From NCBI GenBank assembly GCA_016709575.1, contig JADJMM010000008.1:62001-126000 (forward strand): 64,000 nucleotides of DNA. The letters are read 5' to 3'. The translations under genes were made by a program, and so were the position numbers. The notes under the pieces were generated by a model, which was not told where the DNA came from, did no database searches, and was given only the letters and a program-made list of their open reading frames with translations. Shown here piece after piece: positions 1-10,504 of the stretch. The DNA comes from Sphingobacteriaceae bacterium. Lineage in GTDB: Bacteria > Bacteroidota > Bacteroidia > B-17B0 > Aurantibacillaceae. Numbering within the stretch: the stretch's first letter is position 1; each line of letters starts with the position of its first letter.

Positions 1-895
1 TTAGCACAATCATTCAGTTTGTAATAACAATAACCGATGGCGTAATTGCCTTCAATATTCATCGAAGAAGCTAATTCCGTTTTCTTTAAATACTCCAATG
101 CATTGGCATAATCCTTTAAATTGTAATACGACTCGCCAATCATTCGGTTGATTTCACTTTTCTTTTGTACTTGATTGCTGTCATTTAATAAATCCGGACC
201 GTTTTTCACCACCTTATCATATTTTCCTTGCACAAAATAAATTTGAGTGATATAATAAGGAACAACAGAACCAAACGTTTCATTACCAATTAATTTATTG
301 AATCCATCAAGCGCCGTTTCGTATTTTTTATCGAGGTAACTTAAATGTGAGTAGTAATATAAGGCAGGGAAAATATATTTATTGTCTACATCCTTAATTT
401 CATACAAATCCGCTTTCGCTTTTTCAGGATTTTTGGTTTCGATGTAGCTATAACCTCGTTTAAAGTACAATTCAGCTAAATCTTCCTTCGATAAAACATA
501 AATATCAACTTTCTCGAAATTCTTAATAGTTTCTTCGTATTTTTTCTTGCGGAAACTCGATTTTCCTAAATAGAACCAAGCACCATTTTGTTTATTACTT
601 TCAGGATGTTTTACAATAAACTCCCGCATGCGCCATTCCCCATCTTTGTGAAATAATTCAATAGCACATGCCGCCGCATAGTACTCGGCATCAGTTTTTA
701 AAGAGCAATTCCTGCATTTAAATTCAGATAATCTGTGAAGCTTTTTTGTGACGCTACATATTGTTTTTTATCAAACAAGTCGATACCCTGTTTGTATAAT
801 AACTCTTTATCAATGTACGAGGTTGTTTTCTGAGATTTTGCAATTAGGCAAAATAACGATAAACCAACCAAAACACCATACTTTCGTAACTTCAT
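1..895 (-). CDS. TPR-repeat secreted protein, C-terminus beyond window, one frameshift
   Basis: Reads leftward from ATG at 893-895 and runs off the window at position 1, so the C-terminus is missing. The N-terminus (MKLRKYGVLVGLSLFCLIAKS) is a signal peptide. The rest is a run of helical pairs typical of tetratricopeptide repeats, with phrases such as GAWFYLGKSSF, AELYFKRGYSYIE and IGESYYNLKDYANALEYL. The frame breaks near 709: the first frame ends at 698, but restoring one A in the GGAATT stretch joins it to the long downstream frame. TPR proteins of this kind act as periplasmic or envelope scaffolds in Bacteroidota; no enzymatic domain is visible in the part present. It is divergent from the ftsE-like gene, with a 159-bp gap that shows no other gene. 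Confidence 0.75.
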
Positions 896-1054
896 GATGT
901 ATTTAAATCAGCGTAAAAATTTTCAATAAAGTTAGGATTGGTTTGTATGCGTTTAGTAAAGTGAAAATTCAGTTATTAACCCGATGGTGTTGATATTGAC
1001 ATAACGCAATTTTAAAGCTTGGTTACATTAAGTGTAATTTAGTGCGTTGTAAAC

Positions 1055-1726
1055 ATGAGTACTGTTATAAAATTTGATAATGTCACCATTTTTCAGGATG
1101 AACGTCCTGTTATTGGTAATCTTAACCTTGAAATCAACAAAGGTGAGTTCGTTTACCTGTTGGGAAAAACGGGGAGCGGGAAGAGTAGTTTGTTAAAAAC
1201 CATTTATGCCGATTTGCCGCTTGTTGCGGGATCAGCAACTATTGCAGGTTATTCGTTAAATAATTTAAAACGCAAAGATATTCCGTATTTACGCCGCAAA
1301 TTGGGCATTGTGTTCCAAGATTTTCAGTTGCTAGGCGATAGAAATTTATACAATAACCTCAAATTTGTGATGAAAGCCACGGGTTGGGACGATGAAAATA
1401 AAATTAAAGCCCGCATTCACGAAGTTTTTAAGAAAGTGGGTTTAGAGGGGAAAGAGCAAAAAATGCCTCACGAATTATCTGGAGGGGAACAACAACGTGT
1501 AAGTATTGCCCGCGCTTTGGTTAATGAGCCTGAAATTATTTTGGCCGATGAAGCAACCGGTAACTTAGATCCTGAAACATCTGAGGAAATCCTAAAATTA
1601 TTGAAGGAAATCAGCGAAAGTGGTAGTTCAGTCTTATTCGCCACTCACGATATGTTAGTTTACCAAAAGTTCAAAGCCCGCACACTTGTTTGCGAGAATG
1701 GTGAATTGAAAGATAAACAGGTTTAA
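1055..1726 (+). CDS. ftsE: FtsE-like cell division ABC transporter ATP-binding protein
   Basis: A 223-residue ABC ATPase. Walker A is GKTGSGKS (37-44), Q-loop Gln is at 88, the signature LSGGEQQR at 141-148, Walker B IILADEATGN at 161-170 and switch His at 198. Size and motifs fit FtsE, which with the membrane protein FtsX couples divisome state to peptidoglycan hydrolase activation outside the membrane. No ftsX lies next to it; in Bacteroidota ftsE and ftsX are commonly unlinked. The closest alternative is a LolD-type lipoprotein exporter ATPase, which has similar size and motifs; the DATGNLDP Walker B neighbourhood occurs in both, so the subfamily is not certain. The ATG at 1055 is kept because the conserved ABC strand begins five residues later. 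Confidence 0.8.
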   Translation: MSTVIKFDNVTIFQDERPVIGNLNLEINKGEFVYLLGKTGSGKSSLLKTIYADLPLVAGSATIAGYSLNNLKRKDIPYLRRKLGIVFQDFQLLGDRNLYNNLKFVMKATGWDDENKIKARIHEVFKKVGLEGKEQKMPHELSGGEQQRVSIARALVNEPEIILADEATGNLDPETSEEILKLLKEISESGSSVLFATHDMLVYQKFKARTLVCENGELKDKQV

Positions 1727-1785
1727 AGCAAGCGGCGCCTAGAATTAGTAAATTGAATTAAAGTGTCAGGAAACAATTTTTCTCT

Positions 1786-1793
1786 TAAATTTG
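1786..1793 (+). promoter_or_regulatory. Bacteroidota -7-type element upstream of the MBOAT gene
   Basis: TAAATTTG matches the Bacteroidota primary promoter -7 consensus TAnnTTTG and lies 14 bases before the ATG at 1808. No convincing TTG -33 element is seen at the usual spacing (GTG at 1763-1765 is nearest), so this is a candidate only. Confidence 0.4.
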
Positions 1794-1807
1794 CTTAACG
1801 ATAAAAA

Positions 1808-3218
1808 ATGGTCTTCAGCAGCATAACTTTTTTAATTTATTTTCTACCCGTTTTTTTGCTGGCTTATCATTTAGTTCCTAATAAATTCAAGAACGCCTGC
1901 ATTTTAATTTTCAGTATTATTTTTTACGCTTGGGGCGGACCGAAATTCATTTTTGTTATTTTAGGAACCACCTTTTTAGATTTCCATTTTGTAAACGCCA
2001 TGCACAATGCAAAAACGACCGGAGCAAAAAAGCAGTGGTTAGTATTGTCGTTGTTGATGAATGTGGGCTTACTCTTTTATTTTAAATACTGTAATTTTTT
2101 TATTGATAATATTAATGCTTTAGCAGGAACAGAAATTCATTGGGCAAAAATAGTTTTACCAATAGGAATTTCTTTTATACGTTTGAGAGTATTACTTATG
2201 TGGTGGATGTTTATCGAGGGATTCATAAACCTTTAAAGAATTTCTGGCATTATCAAACCTATATTATTTTCTTCCCAAAATTAATTGCCGGACCAATTGT
2301 CCGCTACCATGATATTGCTGGACAAATAACTAACCGCGAAAAAAATTACACGACGGATATTAAACTAAGTGGATTTTTTACATTTTGTTTTGGTCTCGCT
2401 AAAAAAGTAATTATTGCCAACACATTAGGCATGCAAGCCGATGCCGTTTTTAAATTAGATGCTTCCGAAATTGATACCGCTGCTGCCTGGGTTGGTGCAA
2501 TAGCTTACACCTTCCAAATTTATTTTGATTTTAGCGGTTATAGTGATATGGCTATTGGTCTAGGAAAAATTTGCGGCTTTAAATTACCTGAGAATTTCAA
2601 AAATCCGTATTTATCTTTTTCTATTACAGAATTCTGGCGCCGCTGGCATATTACGTTAGGGACTTGGATGAAAAATTATCTATACATCCCAATGGGAGGA
2701 AATAAAGTATCCTCAAATAAACTCTACAGAAATTTAGTTGTTGTGTTTTTACTTTCCGGTTTATGGCACGGGGCGAGTTGGAATTTTGTTTTATGGGGTG
2801 CATTCCATGGAACGTTTTTAGTTTTGGAACGCTTATTCCTCGAAGATGCTTACAAAAAATGCATAAAGCTATTTCAACCGGCATAACATTTATGATTGTA
2901 GTAACAGGTTGGGTATTGTTCAGAAATGAAAATTTAGGGTACGGACTTCACGTAATAAAAGAAATGTACGCCTTCGATTTCTTCGACGGGAAATTCTCTT
3001 TGAATAATGATTTTTGGTTTTCTTGTATTCTTGCAATTGTATTTTCGTTTTTTGCTTTCAATTCTAAAATGCAGACTTTACAGGATAAAGTATATGGTGA
3101 AGTATTTACGAATCAAAGTCGCAATGTATTATTACTCACCAGTATTTGTTTATTCTACATCTCATTAAGTTATATTTCGGCACTCGATTTTAATCCATTT
3201 ATTTATTTCAGGTTTTAA
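1808..3218 (+). CDS. MBOAT-family O-acyltransferase (AlgI/DltB-like), two frameshifts
   Basis: Once two single-base losses are allowed for (a T in the run near 2172-2176 and an A in the run near 2855-2860), this is a single ~470-residue polytopic membrane protein. The first piece has several hydrophobic segments. The middle piece carries the hallmark region FWRRWHITLGTWM followed by NYLYIPMGG, and later LWHGASWNFVLWG, whose His is the invariant MBOAT catalytic residue. Enzymes of this family move acyl groups across the inner membrane onto exported polysaccharides. The next gene, overlapping by one base (TAATG), encodes an AlgX/AlgJ-like partner, so the pair probably O-acetylates an envelope glycan. 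The glycan itself cannot be told from the sequence. Confidence 0.88.
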
Positions 3219-4528
3219 TGGCAGCGAAAACTAAAATAATAACCTCTAAAATTTGGATTGCGTATCTCGCATTAGCTTTTCCATTGCTGCTATCCTTTAT
3301 TAAAAAAGAGAACAAACCGAATTTAGTTGGTATTGTGATTAGTGATTTAAAACCGGAGTTTAGTCAGGAAAATTGGTTTATGGGCTTGTACCAAACCGAT
3401 ATGGATGATTATAATAATGATCATTGGTCGTTAAAAGAAATTACAGTTCGTTTAAATAATCAGTTTTATTATAAGGCGTTTAATCAAATTCGTGTTAACC
3501 GTTTTGTGATTGGAAAAGATAATTACGTTTTTAGTGAGAGTTATATTCATTCAGCTTATGGGGATGATTTTATAGGTGAAGAGAATATTAAGTCGTTGAT
3601 GCAGAAAGCAAAAGTGGTTCAGGATAGTTTAAAACGAAAGGGAGTTGATTTGTTATTTGTGTATGCGCCGGGTAAAGGACAACATTTAAAAGAATTTATC
3701 GAAGATAAATACAAGCATCCAATTAAAAATACTAATCATGCTGAATTTGTAAAACAAAGTAAAGCTTATGGTGTAAATTATTTGGATTTGTTAACCTATT
3801 TCGATTTGCTAAAGCCAAACAGTAAATATCCTTTGTTCCCGAAATTCGGTCACCACTGGAGTTATTATGGTGAAGTTTTAGCTATTGATACGTTGATTCG
3901 TCATATTGAAGTATTGCATGGCCAACAACTACCTGAAATTGCCTGGGAAAATACAATTGTTGCGGATACTGCGCAGAGTAGAGATGCAGATGTTTTAAAA
4001 AGCATGAATCTTTATGTTGAACCTGAGCAGGATATAAAGTTAGCTTATCAGGAACTTTTATTTGAAGAGGATAGTACTAAAAATCCAACACGCGTTTTAA
4101 GTATTGGTGATAGTTATTGGTATGGTGCCGTATACAAAGGTATTGGGGTTAATTGTCTTGGTGGAGGAGAGTTCTGGTATTATTATAACAAAGTAATTCC
4201 TTCGCCTAATGGTGTGAAAACAGAAGTGTGGGAATTGAATTTGAAAGAACAGATAGAACAAAATAATAATGTGGTAATGTTGGTTTACTCTGATGGTAAT
4301 TTGGGTGGTTTTGGAAATTCGTTCATACAAGATGCTTACGAAATGTACACCTCACCTCAAACGTATTGGGCAAGAATGGAAAAGAATAAAGCCATACAAA
4401 CCTACGCCAAGCAAATCCGTAATCAACCGGGCTTATTGAAAAAAGCCACTCAAAAATCAAATGAACTGCAAATCCCACTGGATTCAGCCATTAAGTTGGA
4501 TGCAATGAAAATGAGTGGGGTGAAGTAA
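3218..4528 (+). CDS. AlgX/AlgJ-like SGNH-fold O-acetyltransferase partner
   Basis: A 436-residue protein with one N-terminal membrane anchor (residues ~10-27) and an extracytoplasmic domain. Visible motifs are GHHWSYYGE (the DHHW/SGNH His-Trp block) and, later, SIGDSYWYG, matching the GDS block with the nucleophilic Ser. This layout is that of the AlgJ/AlgX family, which accepts acyl groups supplied by an MBOAT protein and transfers them to polysaccharide. The start codon overlaps the stop of the MBOAT gene by one base, indicating translational coupling and joint function. Known family members act on alginate, cellulose or peptidoglycan; no biosynthesis genes for any of these are adjacent, so substrate is open. 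Confidence 0.82.
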   Translation: MAAKTKIITSKIWIAYLALAFPLLLSFIKKENKPNLVGIVISDLKPEFSQENWFMGLYQTDMDDYNNDHWSLKEITVRLNNQFYYKAFNQIRVNRFVIGKDNYVFSESYIHSAYGDDFIGEENIKSLMQKAKVVQDSLKRKGVDLLFVYAPGKGQHLKEFIEDKYKHPIKNTNHAEFVKQSKAYGVNYLDLLTYFDLLKPNSKYPLFPKFGHHWSYYGEVLAIDTLIRHIEVLHGQQLPEIAWENTIVADTAQSRDADVLKSMNLYVEPEQDIKLAYQELLFEEDSTKNPTRVLSIGDSYWYGAVYKGIGVNCLGGGEFWYYYNKVIPSPNGVKTEVWELNLKEQIEQNNNVVMLVYSDGNLGGFGNSFIQDAYEMYTSPQTYWARMEKNKAIQTYAKQIRNQPGLLKKATQKSNELQIPLDSAIKLDAMKMSGVK

Positions 4529-4537
4529 GAAAATAGA

Positions 4538-4926
4538 ATGGAAATAAAAAACTTTAAAGAATTAAATGCACTTTACAGACTTCTTGTAAAGATTAAGACA
4601 TCAAACAAGCTTGATTCTGATGACATTGATTTATTCGCGGGCAGTCCTTTCATCAATGATATATTAAAACGGGTCAAACACGAGATACTGACAAAGCCGT
4701 TAACAATAAAGTCTGATGCAATGTATGTGTTGAAGAAACGATGACTGGTGATGACGAAATGGGTAAAGCTATTAAGGGAAGAATACTAAATTGGGAAGGG
4801 GCTACTATTGCAAATTTGAAAGGAAAAAACGCAGAAGATTATTATGAAATAGCAAAGGCGGACAAGAGCCGTGTCAATAAAATAATCAGAACACAAAACT
4901 TGCAAATTTTATCGAAAATGCATTAA
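4538..4926 (+). CDS. Small protein of unknown function, probably one frameshifted gene
   Basis: Two short frames, 4538-4744 (68 codons) and 4741-4926 (61 codons), overlap by four bases. The second frame reads back in register (EETMTGDDEM) before its first ATG, so a single ~128-residue soluble protein with one base lost or gained around 4713-4735 is as likely as two translationally coupled genes. The N-terminal half is helical and leucine/lysine rich. No motif is recognised. It follows the acyltransferase partner by nine bases, but nothing else ties it to that function. Confidence 0.4.
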
Positions 4927-5021
4927 TGCTGGAAGAAAGATTAATTTTCCTCAAACTCCCCCAATTTTCGTTAGTAAAACTGTCCTAAACATTGCTATAT
5001 TTACTCTCCCAAATCATTACT

Positions 5022-7182
5022 ATGAAGTTTAAAAAATCACTCCTTGTTTTTTCTTTAATTTTTGCAACGTTTGTCAGTATTGCCGATGAAGGCATGTGGT
5101 TGCCGCAATTATTAAATGCGCTTACTATAAAAGACATGCAAAAAAACGGCTGTAAGCTTACGGCTGAGCAAATCTACAGCGTAAACAAATCAAGTTTAAA
5201 AGATGCTATCGTACAGTTTGGCGGTGGTTGTACGGCTGAGATTATTTCGGGAGAAGGATTAATTCTTACTAATCACCATTGTGGTTATGGTGCTATTACC
5301 ATGCATAGTACTGTGGAGAAAGATTATTTAAGAAATGGTTTTTGGGCCATGAACAAACAAGAAGAAATTTACACTCCCAGTTTAACTGTTACATTTATTA
5401 ATCGTATTGATGAAGTCACTGCAAAAGTAATGGCAGGTGTAAATGCTAATTACTCAGAAATACAAAAAGACTCGGTTATAAAAGCAAACATAAAAGCGAT
5501 TGAAACTGCGGCGATAAAAGACACGCATTACGGTGCTTTTGTTCGTCCGTTTTTTTATGGTAACGAATATTATTTATTTATCACCGAAACTTTCCGTGAT
5601 GTGAGAATGGTAGGCGCTCCGCCGGAGCATATTGGTAAATTTGGTGGAGAAACAGACAATTGGATGTGGCCTCGCCATAATGCAGATTTTTCTTTGTTCA
5701 GAATTTATGCAGGTAAGGATAATAAGCCGGCTGATTTTTCGAAGGACAATGTGCCTTACAAACCAAAACATTTTTTACCAATCAATATTAAAGGCGTAAA
5801 CAAAGGTGATTTCACTATGGTGTATGGTTTCCCGGGACGTACGCAAGAATATTTAACTTCATATGCGGTTGAGATGTTAGTGAACGAAACAAATCCTCGT
5901 CGCGTTGATTTACGTGCAAAACGTTTAAGTATTTTGGAAGAGACCATGAGAAAAGGTCCTGAGTTTAAATTAATGTACGCTAATGCTTACGCAGGAATTG
6001 CTAACTATCACAAAAAGTGGTATGGTGAAATGTTAGGTTTAAAAAAGTACAATGCCATTGAAAAGAAAAAAGATTTCGAAAAGAAGTTTTTGGAAATAGC
6101 GAATGCAAATCCTGCCTACAAAGAGAAATACAATAATATGTTTAATCAGTTTCAGAAATTGTATTCGGAATATTCAACTTTAAGTAAACAAGTAGATTAT
6201 TACAGCGAATGTTTGATGGGAATTGATGGTATGCGCTATTGTATGAATTACGTCAATATTTTTGCTGAGTTAAAAAAGAAACAAGCTGGTAAAGACAATA
6301 AGTTTGATAAACTTTTGGAAGGTATTAAAAAAACAATTCCGTTCAGGAATATGAACAAAGAAACAGATCAGAAACTTTGTATCGCGATGTTAGGGGAGTA
6401 TGTTAAGAATGTAGATAAATCCACTCGTCCGTATTATTTAGACTCTTTAATCCAGGCGCATAATAGCAATATAGATGCTGTAGCCAAGTACTTATATGAA
6501 AATTCCAGTTTCATTGATAATGATAAAGCGAAAGTAATGTTAGAGAATTTTGAAAAGGACGCTTCTATATACGAGCGCGATCCGTTTTATAAATTAGCAT
6601 CCACATCTGCAAAATATTATCAGACAACTGTTTTACCTCAAGCGAACTTTGATGAATTGCAAATAACAGAACTGCAAAAGGAATACGTAAAAGCCATGCG
6701 TGAATTAATTAAGGACAAGAAATTCTATCCCGATGCGAATTCAACCTTGCGTGTAGCTTATGGAAAAGTGAATAATTACATTCCTCGCGATGGAGTAGAG
6801 AATAATTATTTCACCACATTAGATGGCATCATGGAAAAAGAAAATCCAAATGACGAGGAATTTATTGTCCCTGCTAAACTAAAAGAACTTCATGCCAAAA
6901 AAGGATTACGGTCAGTATGTTGCTAAAGACGGTAAATTACACGTTTGTTTTATTGCGAGTAATCATACCACAGGAGGGAATAGTGGTAGTCCGGTGTTAA
7001 ACGCAAAAGGCGAATTAATCGGCACTAATTTCGACAGGAATTGGGAGGGAACGATGAGTGATGTGATGTACAATCCAAATCAATGTCGCAATATTGTTTT
7101 AGATGCTCGTTATACATTATTCTTAATCGACAAATTTGCCGGAGCCGGGTATTTGTTGAATGAGATGAAGATTGTGAAGTAG
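5022..7182 (+). CDS. S46-family dipeptidyl peptidase, DPP11-like (Asp/Glu-specific), one frameshift
   Basis: After correcting one extra A in the run near 6897-6902 this is a 720-residue S46 peptidase, the normal family size. ATG 5022 is preferred over the upstream TTG at 4992 because it gives a clean signal peptide (MKFKKSLLVFSLIFATFVS). The catalytic triad is visible: His85 in LTNHHC, Asp222 in HNADFSLF, Ser654 in GGNSGSP. Arg672, 18 residues after the Ser (FDRNWEG), corresponds to Arg673 of Porphyromonas DPP11, which selects acidic P1 residues; DPP7 has Gly there. The enzyme should therefore remove Xaa-Asp/Glu dipeptides from peptide N-termini in the periplasm as part of protein catabolism. 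Family assignment is firm; substrate preference rests on this one position. Confidence 0.93.
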
Positions 7183-7193
7183 AACGAACATTT

Positions 7194-7336
7194 CCCTTCT
7201 CCTTATAGGAGAAGGTGTTCGCCTTTGGCGGACGGATGAGGTTATCGAAGGAGTCGTTAGAATATTGCAAGCATTTCGTTTCAAGAACCTCACCCACCAC
7301 GCAGAGCGTGGTCCCCCCTCTCCTATAAGGAGAGGG
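7194..7336. repeat. Intergenic palindromic repeat, two units facing each other
   Basis: Left unit 7194-7243: hairpin CCCTTCTCC/GGAGAAGG, then hairpin GTTCGCC-TTT-GGCGGAC, then GATGAGGTT. Right unit 7286-7336 is the same in reverse: AACCTCACC, hairpin CCACGC-AGA-GCGTGG, hairpin CCCTCTCC/GGAGAGGG. Related single units occur at 18843, 30407 and 31354. The element lies between the convergent S46 and glycosyltransferase genes and may also act as a two-way terminator. Confidence 0.8.
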
Positions 7337-7354
7337 AAACTCTTTCTTAGGATG

Positions 7355-8476
7355 TTACAACAACCCCAACAACTTCTCCATATTCTTTTGATTGGAGAAT
7401 TTATCTAATTGAGATTTACGTTCGGTAATTAATTGCGATGTGAAATCCTTTTTCATAATCGATTCTGTTTGAGAAATAAAATCTTGAGAGGAATTACAAA
7501 TAACAAGACCATCGTTTGCTTTTAATCCGGTTCCTTCAATCATTTTATCGTTACAGATTACAAATCGACCGGTGTGTAATACATTAACGAGTTTCAGTTT
7601 TAATCCTGTCGCTTGTTCAGTATATAAAACATGAATGTGAGCGTTTTCAATTAAATCATTCATGGTTTTATCATCGGGATTGGCAACCAGTTCGATGTGT
7701 TTATGTTTTTTTACTTCAGAAATTAGAAATTCAGGTGGATTTAATCCGGCAATTTTTATTTTATGATTTAGTTTATTGAATACATTATTGATAAGCCAAA
7801 TCACAGCAGCATAATTTTCGGAAATACTTAAATTGCCATTGTACAAAATATAATCACCTTTCCCTTCCTTTATAGTTACGCTATTGTTAGCGTGAAAGCT
7901 GGGAAGGAATTCGGTTTTTACTTTTGGATATTTGTCCTTAAAATAACTGACGTCACATTCGTTAACAGCTAAAATTAAATCGGCGTGAGTTATTACATTT
8001 TCGAAGCTCCTTAGTTTTCCAGCTTCTAATTTCAGGTAAATTTTTTTCAATAATTTTTTCTCCGATTTAGCGAGGTGCTTATAATAATCGTGTTCGATAT
8101 TACTGTGGCGATACACTTTTAAGCGTTTCAATAAACGCGGGTCGCTTAGTAAGTAACACGTGTGTAATACTTCAAACAAAATCGGATAATCGTTGCTTAA
8201 TAAATTTTTAGTGAGTTCGGCTGATATTCTTGATTTCACATTATAAGGCAACCCTGAAAAATTACTCATGAAACCGGTTTGGCGTTTGTAATAGTATACT
8301 TTCTCGCACAAAGCCTCTAATTCTTTTGATTGTGCACGGCCATATTCGAAACAATGCAAATGAACTTTAATGCCCTGCTTCTTGAATTCTTTGATTTTAT
8401 AGAATACATCAATAACCCCACCGTAATTAGCAGGAAAGGGCACATCGAATGAAATGATATTTATAGCATTAATCAA
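7355..8476 (-). CDS. Glycosyltransferase, GT4/GT1-like fold
   Basis: A 373-residue soluble protein. The N-terminus (IISFDVPFPANYGGVIDVF) is the typical GT-B opening with a glycine-rich donor/acceptor loop, the centre holds the strand YILYNGNLSISEN seen at the second Rossmann domain start, and the C-terminal part has LKLKLVNVLHTGRFVICND, where retaining GT4 enzymes carry the E-x7-E nucleotide-sugar region (the first Glu is not obvious here). It probably adds a sugar in the cytoplasm during envelope glycan or glycolipid assembly. It stands alone on the minus strand, ending 21 bases from the BtuG-like gene's last codon side, and may be cotranscribed with the B12 operon only by read-through. Confidence 0.75.
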   Translation of the reverse strand: MINAINIISFDVPFPANYGGVIDVFYKIKEFKKQGIKVHLHCFEYGRAQSKELEALCEKVYYYKRQTGFMSNFSGLPYNVKSRISAELTKNLLSNDYPILFEVLHTCYLLSDPRLLKRLKVYRHSNIEHDYYKHLAKSEKKLLKKIYLKLEAGKLRSFENVITHADLILAVNECDVSYFKDKYPKVKTEFLPSFHANNSVTIKEGKGDYILYNGNLSISENYAAVIWLINNVFNKLNHKIKIAGLNPPEFLISEVKKHKHIELVANPDDKTMNDLIENAHIHVLYTEQATGLKLKLVNVLHTGRFVICNDKMIEGTGLKANDGLVICNSSQDFISQTESIMKKDFTSQLITERKSQLDKFSNQKNMEKLLGLL

Positions 8477-8496
8477 TACTGTAAAAGTGCAGAAAT

Positions 8497-9533
8497 TTAT
8501 TCGAAATAAAAACTTGAGGCATTAATGCCCGCTTTAAAGGAGGTTTTTAGTTGTCCGTTGGGTGAATACACCATAATAGATGACTTCTGAATATAATCAA
8601 TGGCATCGCTTACGTAAATGCTGTAATCTTTGTCACTCACACCTAAACCATAAAAGGTATTGGCGCTACTTGTAACAAATGCTGAGCCGGGTAATGTCGT
8701 GGAATTAATTTCCATTCTGTAAATGCTGGTATTCAAAAAGTATAATGTGTCTTTTGTAGCATTAATACATAAGTTTCCGGGTGAATCTGTGGAGCCAAAA
8801 GGTAAACTTAATTCAACTTGTAAATTAACAGGGTTAATCCTGGATAATTTTCCTACTACGCTATTTGGAGTATCGCCACTACTCAACACCCAAATTTTAG
8901 AATTTTATCCATTACAATACTACCTCCGAATTTTCCAACGTAAATGCTGTCTGTTATTTGATCTGTAATAGTATTAATAACGTAAGTGTAACCTGAATTA
9001 TTATTGGTGACAAAAGCTTTATTATAGATTAACACCATTTGTTCTGTCCAACCACTACAAAGAATGGAACCAGTTTTGGTATTCGTATTCAGATCAATAA
9101 TTGAAATGGCATTCGCGTACAAATCACTAACGTAAGCTTTACTAAATGTAACCGGTAAAATATGTCGTGGCGATTGTAGTCCTGTGATGTTGGTAATTAC
9201 TTTGAAATCGCTTGAATTCACCACTGCAATTTTCCCGGAATTATTTACAACAACATAATATTTATTATTAATTTTTGTCATACTCTGACAAACATCGCCT
9301 AGCGCAGCATTATTGTTTTGTGTTTTGTAAATATCATTAACTACTTGCTCGCTACGTGGTTCATACATACTAACCGAAGCGTTATTTGTTCCAAAATTCC
9401 CTTCATTGGTGATGAAAACTTTAAAACCACTTCCAAAAGAAACTTCAGGCTGCATAATATCATTCGGTTTATCCTTCACACATGAAAAGAGTAAAAGAGA
9501 TGCGAGAACGATTATGTAATTAATTAATTTCAC
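8497..9533 (-). CDS. BtuG-like surface beta-propeller lipoprotein (YncE/DUF5074 type), one frameshift
   Basis: A ~345-residue lipoprotein once a missing A near 8899-8904 is restored. The signal peptide ends in LLFSC with Cys18 as lipidation site. The body consists of repeating blades with YVSDLYANAISIIDLNT and AFVTNNNSGYTYVINT phrases, characteristic of YncE-type propellers. It is the last gene of a riboswitch-headed cobalamin operon. In Bacteroides, BtuG propeller lipoproteins sit on the cell surface, bind vitamin B12 very tightly and hand it to BtuB; position and architecture make this the likely equivalent. Its start overlaps the preceding gene's end by four bases. A generic surface propeller with another ligand remains possible. 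Confidence 0.8.
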
Positions 9534-10504
9534 TCTTTAATTAGTTTATTAATGCTAGTTCCTTTTTTTGTTTCAATACTTACAAAATAAATTCCTGCTG
9601 GAAAATGTTGAATGTTGAATGTTGAATGCTGAATAAGAATCGATCCATTCCATACAGTTTCCCCAAGTGCATTAGTAATTTGTATTTTTGAATCATCATT
9701 TAAAATTTCTAATTCAACATTCAAAATTCCATTTGAAGGATTAGGATAAATCTTAACATCAAAACTATTCTCAAATTCCTCAACTCCAACTGCCGACTGA
9801 TTAATAACTCCCACAGCATCTAAATCAAATCCCGAAGAATTAAAAGGCGTAGGCCAAGGGTCGTTAATGATGTTGTTGTTTTTATCATGGGTTCCATAAG
9901 TTGGATTAATACTTCCGACCACATCAATAATTTTTACATGTGTTACTGTATTTATGTCTAATTGCGGAATGCCAGCTAACTCCTGCAAATCGAAAGGTGT
10001 TCCGTATAAAACTTTATACTTCCCGGCAAGATTATCAATTTTAGTAGCATCCATGGCCGCATCATTGGTAAATTGTGGTGATGTCGGTAAATTACAAGTA
10101 GGAGGGAAGCGGAAATAATTTATTCCGTCACTACTCACTTCCACAAAAGCCAATTCTAAAAAACTATCATTAAACGCATTTTCAAAAACCGCAAAATCAT
10201 TTCCAGTTCCATTTGTAATAGGATTTGAAAAAGTAACAATTGCAATGCCGGCATCGCCTAAACTCACAATACTTCCATCGGCTTTACCTATTACCATCGA
10301 GCTATCGCCAACTGTAGTATAACCTAAAGAAGTGTTACTAATATCTTGGTAGCCTCTGCTTACTTTGCATTGCGTTCCCCAAGCTACAAATGCCGAACTG
10401 TCGGAATGCATGGCGCTTGTACCAAGTGTACCAACTGGTCCCGGAAATTGTGCGAGTAAACCTGTTACAATTAAATTGAATATGAAAAGGAATTTTAGTT
10501 TCAT
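9530..10504 (-). CDS. T9SS-sorted surface protein of the cobalamin operon
   Basis: A 324-residue secreted protein: signal peptide MKLKFLFIFNLIVTGLLAQ, a beta-rich domain of ~220 residues (FENAFNDSFLELAFVEVSSDG, VTHVKIIDVVGS, STGFDLDAVGVIN-like ending) and a ~75-residue C-terminal sorting domain with YPNPSNG and FPAGIYFVSIE, ending in K-E. The middle domain resembles the 'cell surface protein' found beside BtuB/BtuG genes in other Bacteroidota, so a role in cobamide capture is likely though unproven. A 7-bp tandem repeat (9606-9633) lies inside the sorting-domain code. It abuts the DUF4465 gene with no gap and overlaps the propeller gene by four bases, supporting one operon. Confidence 0.75.
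   Translation of the reverse strand: MKLKFLFIFNLIVTGLLAQFPGPVGTLGTSAMHSDSSAFVAWGTQCKVSRGYQDISNTSLGYTTVGDSSMVIGKADGSIVSLGDAGIAIVTFSNPITNGTGNDFAVFENAFNDSFLELAFVEVSSDGINYFRFPPTCNLPTSPQFTNDAAMDATKIDNLAGKYKVLYGTPFDLQELAGIPQLDINTVTHVKIIDVVGSINPTYGTHDKNNNIINDPWPTPFNSSGFDLDAVGVINQSAVGVEEFENSFDVKIYPNPSNGILNVELEILNDDSKIQITNALGETVWNGSILIQHSTFNIQHFPAGIYFVSIETKKGTSINKLIKE
9606..9633. repeat. Heptanucleotide tandem repeat (TGTTGAA)x4 within a sorting domain
   Basis: Three exact copies of TGTTGAA and one with a single change (TGCTGAA) lie in tandem inside coding sequence. Seven is not a multiple of three, so gain or loss of one unit would shift the frame of the last ~40 codons, which carry the type IX sorting signal. 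Confidence 0.85.
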
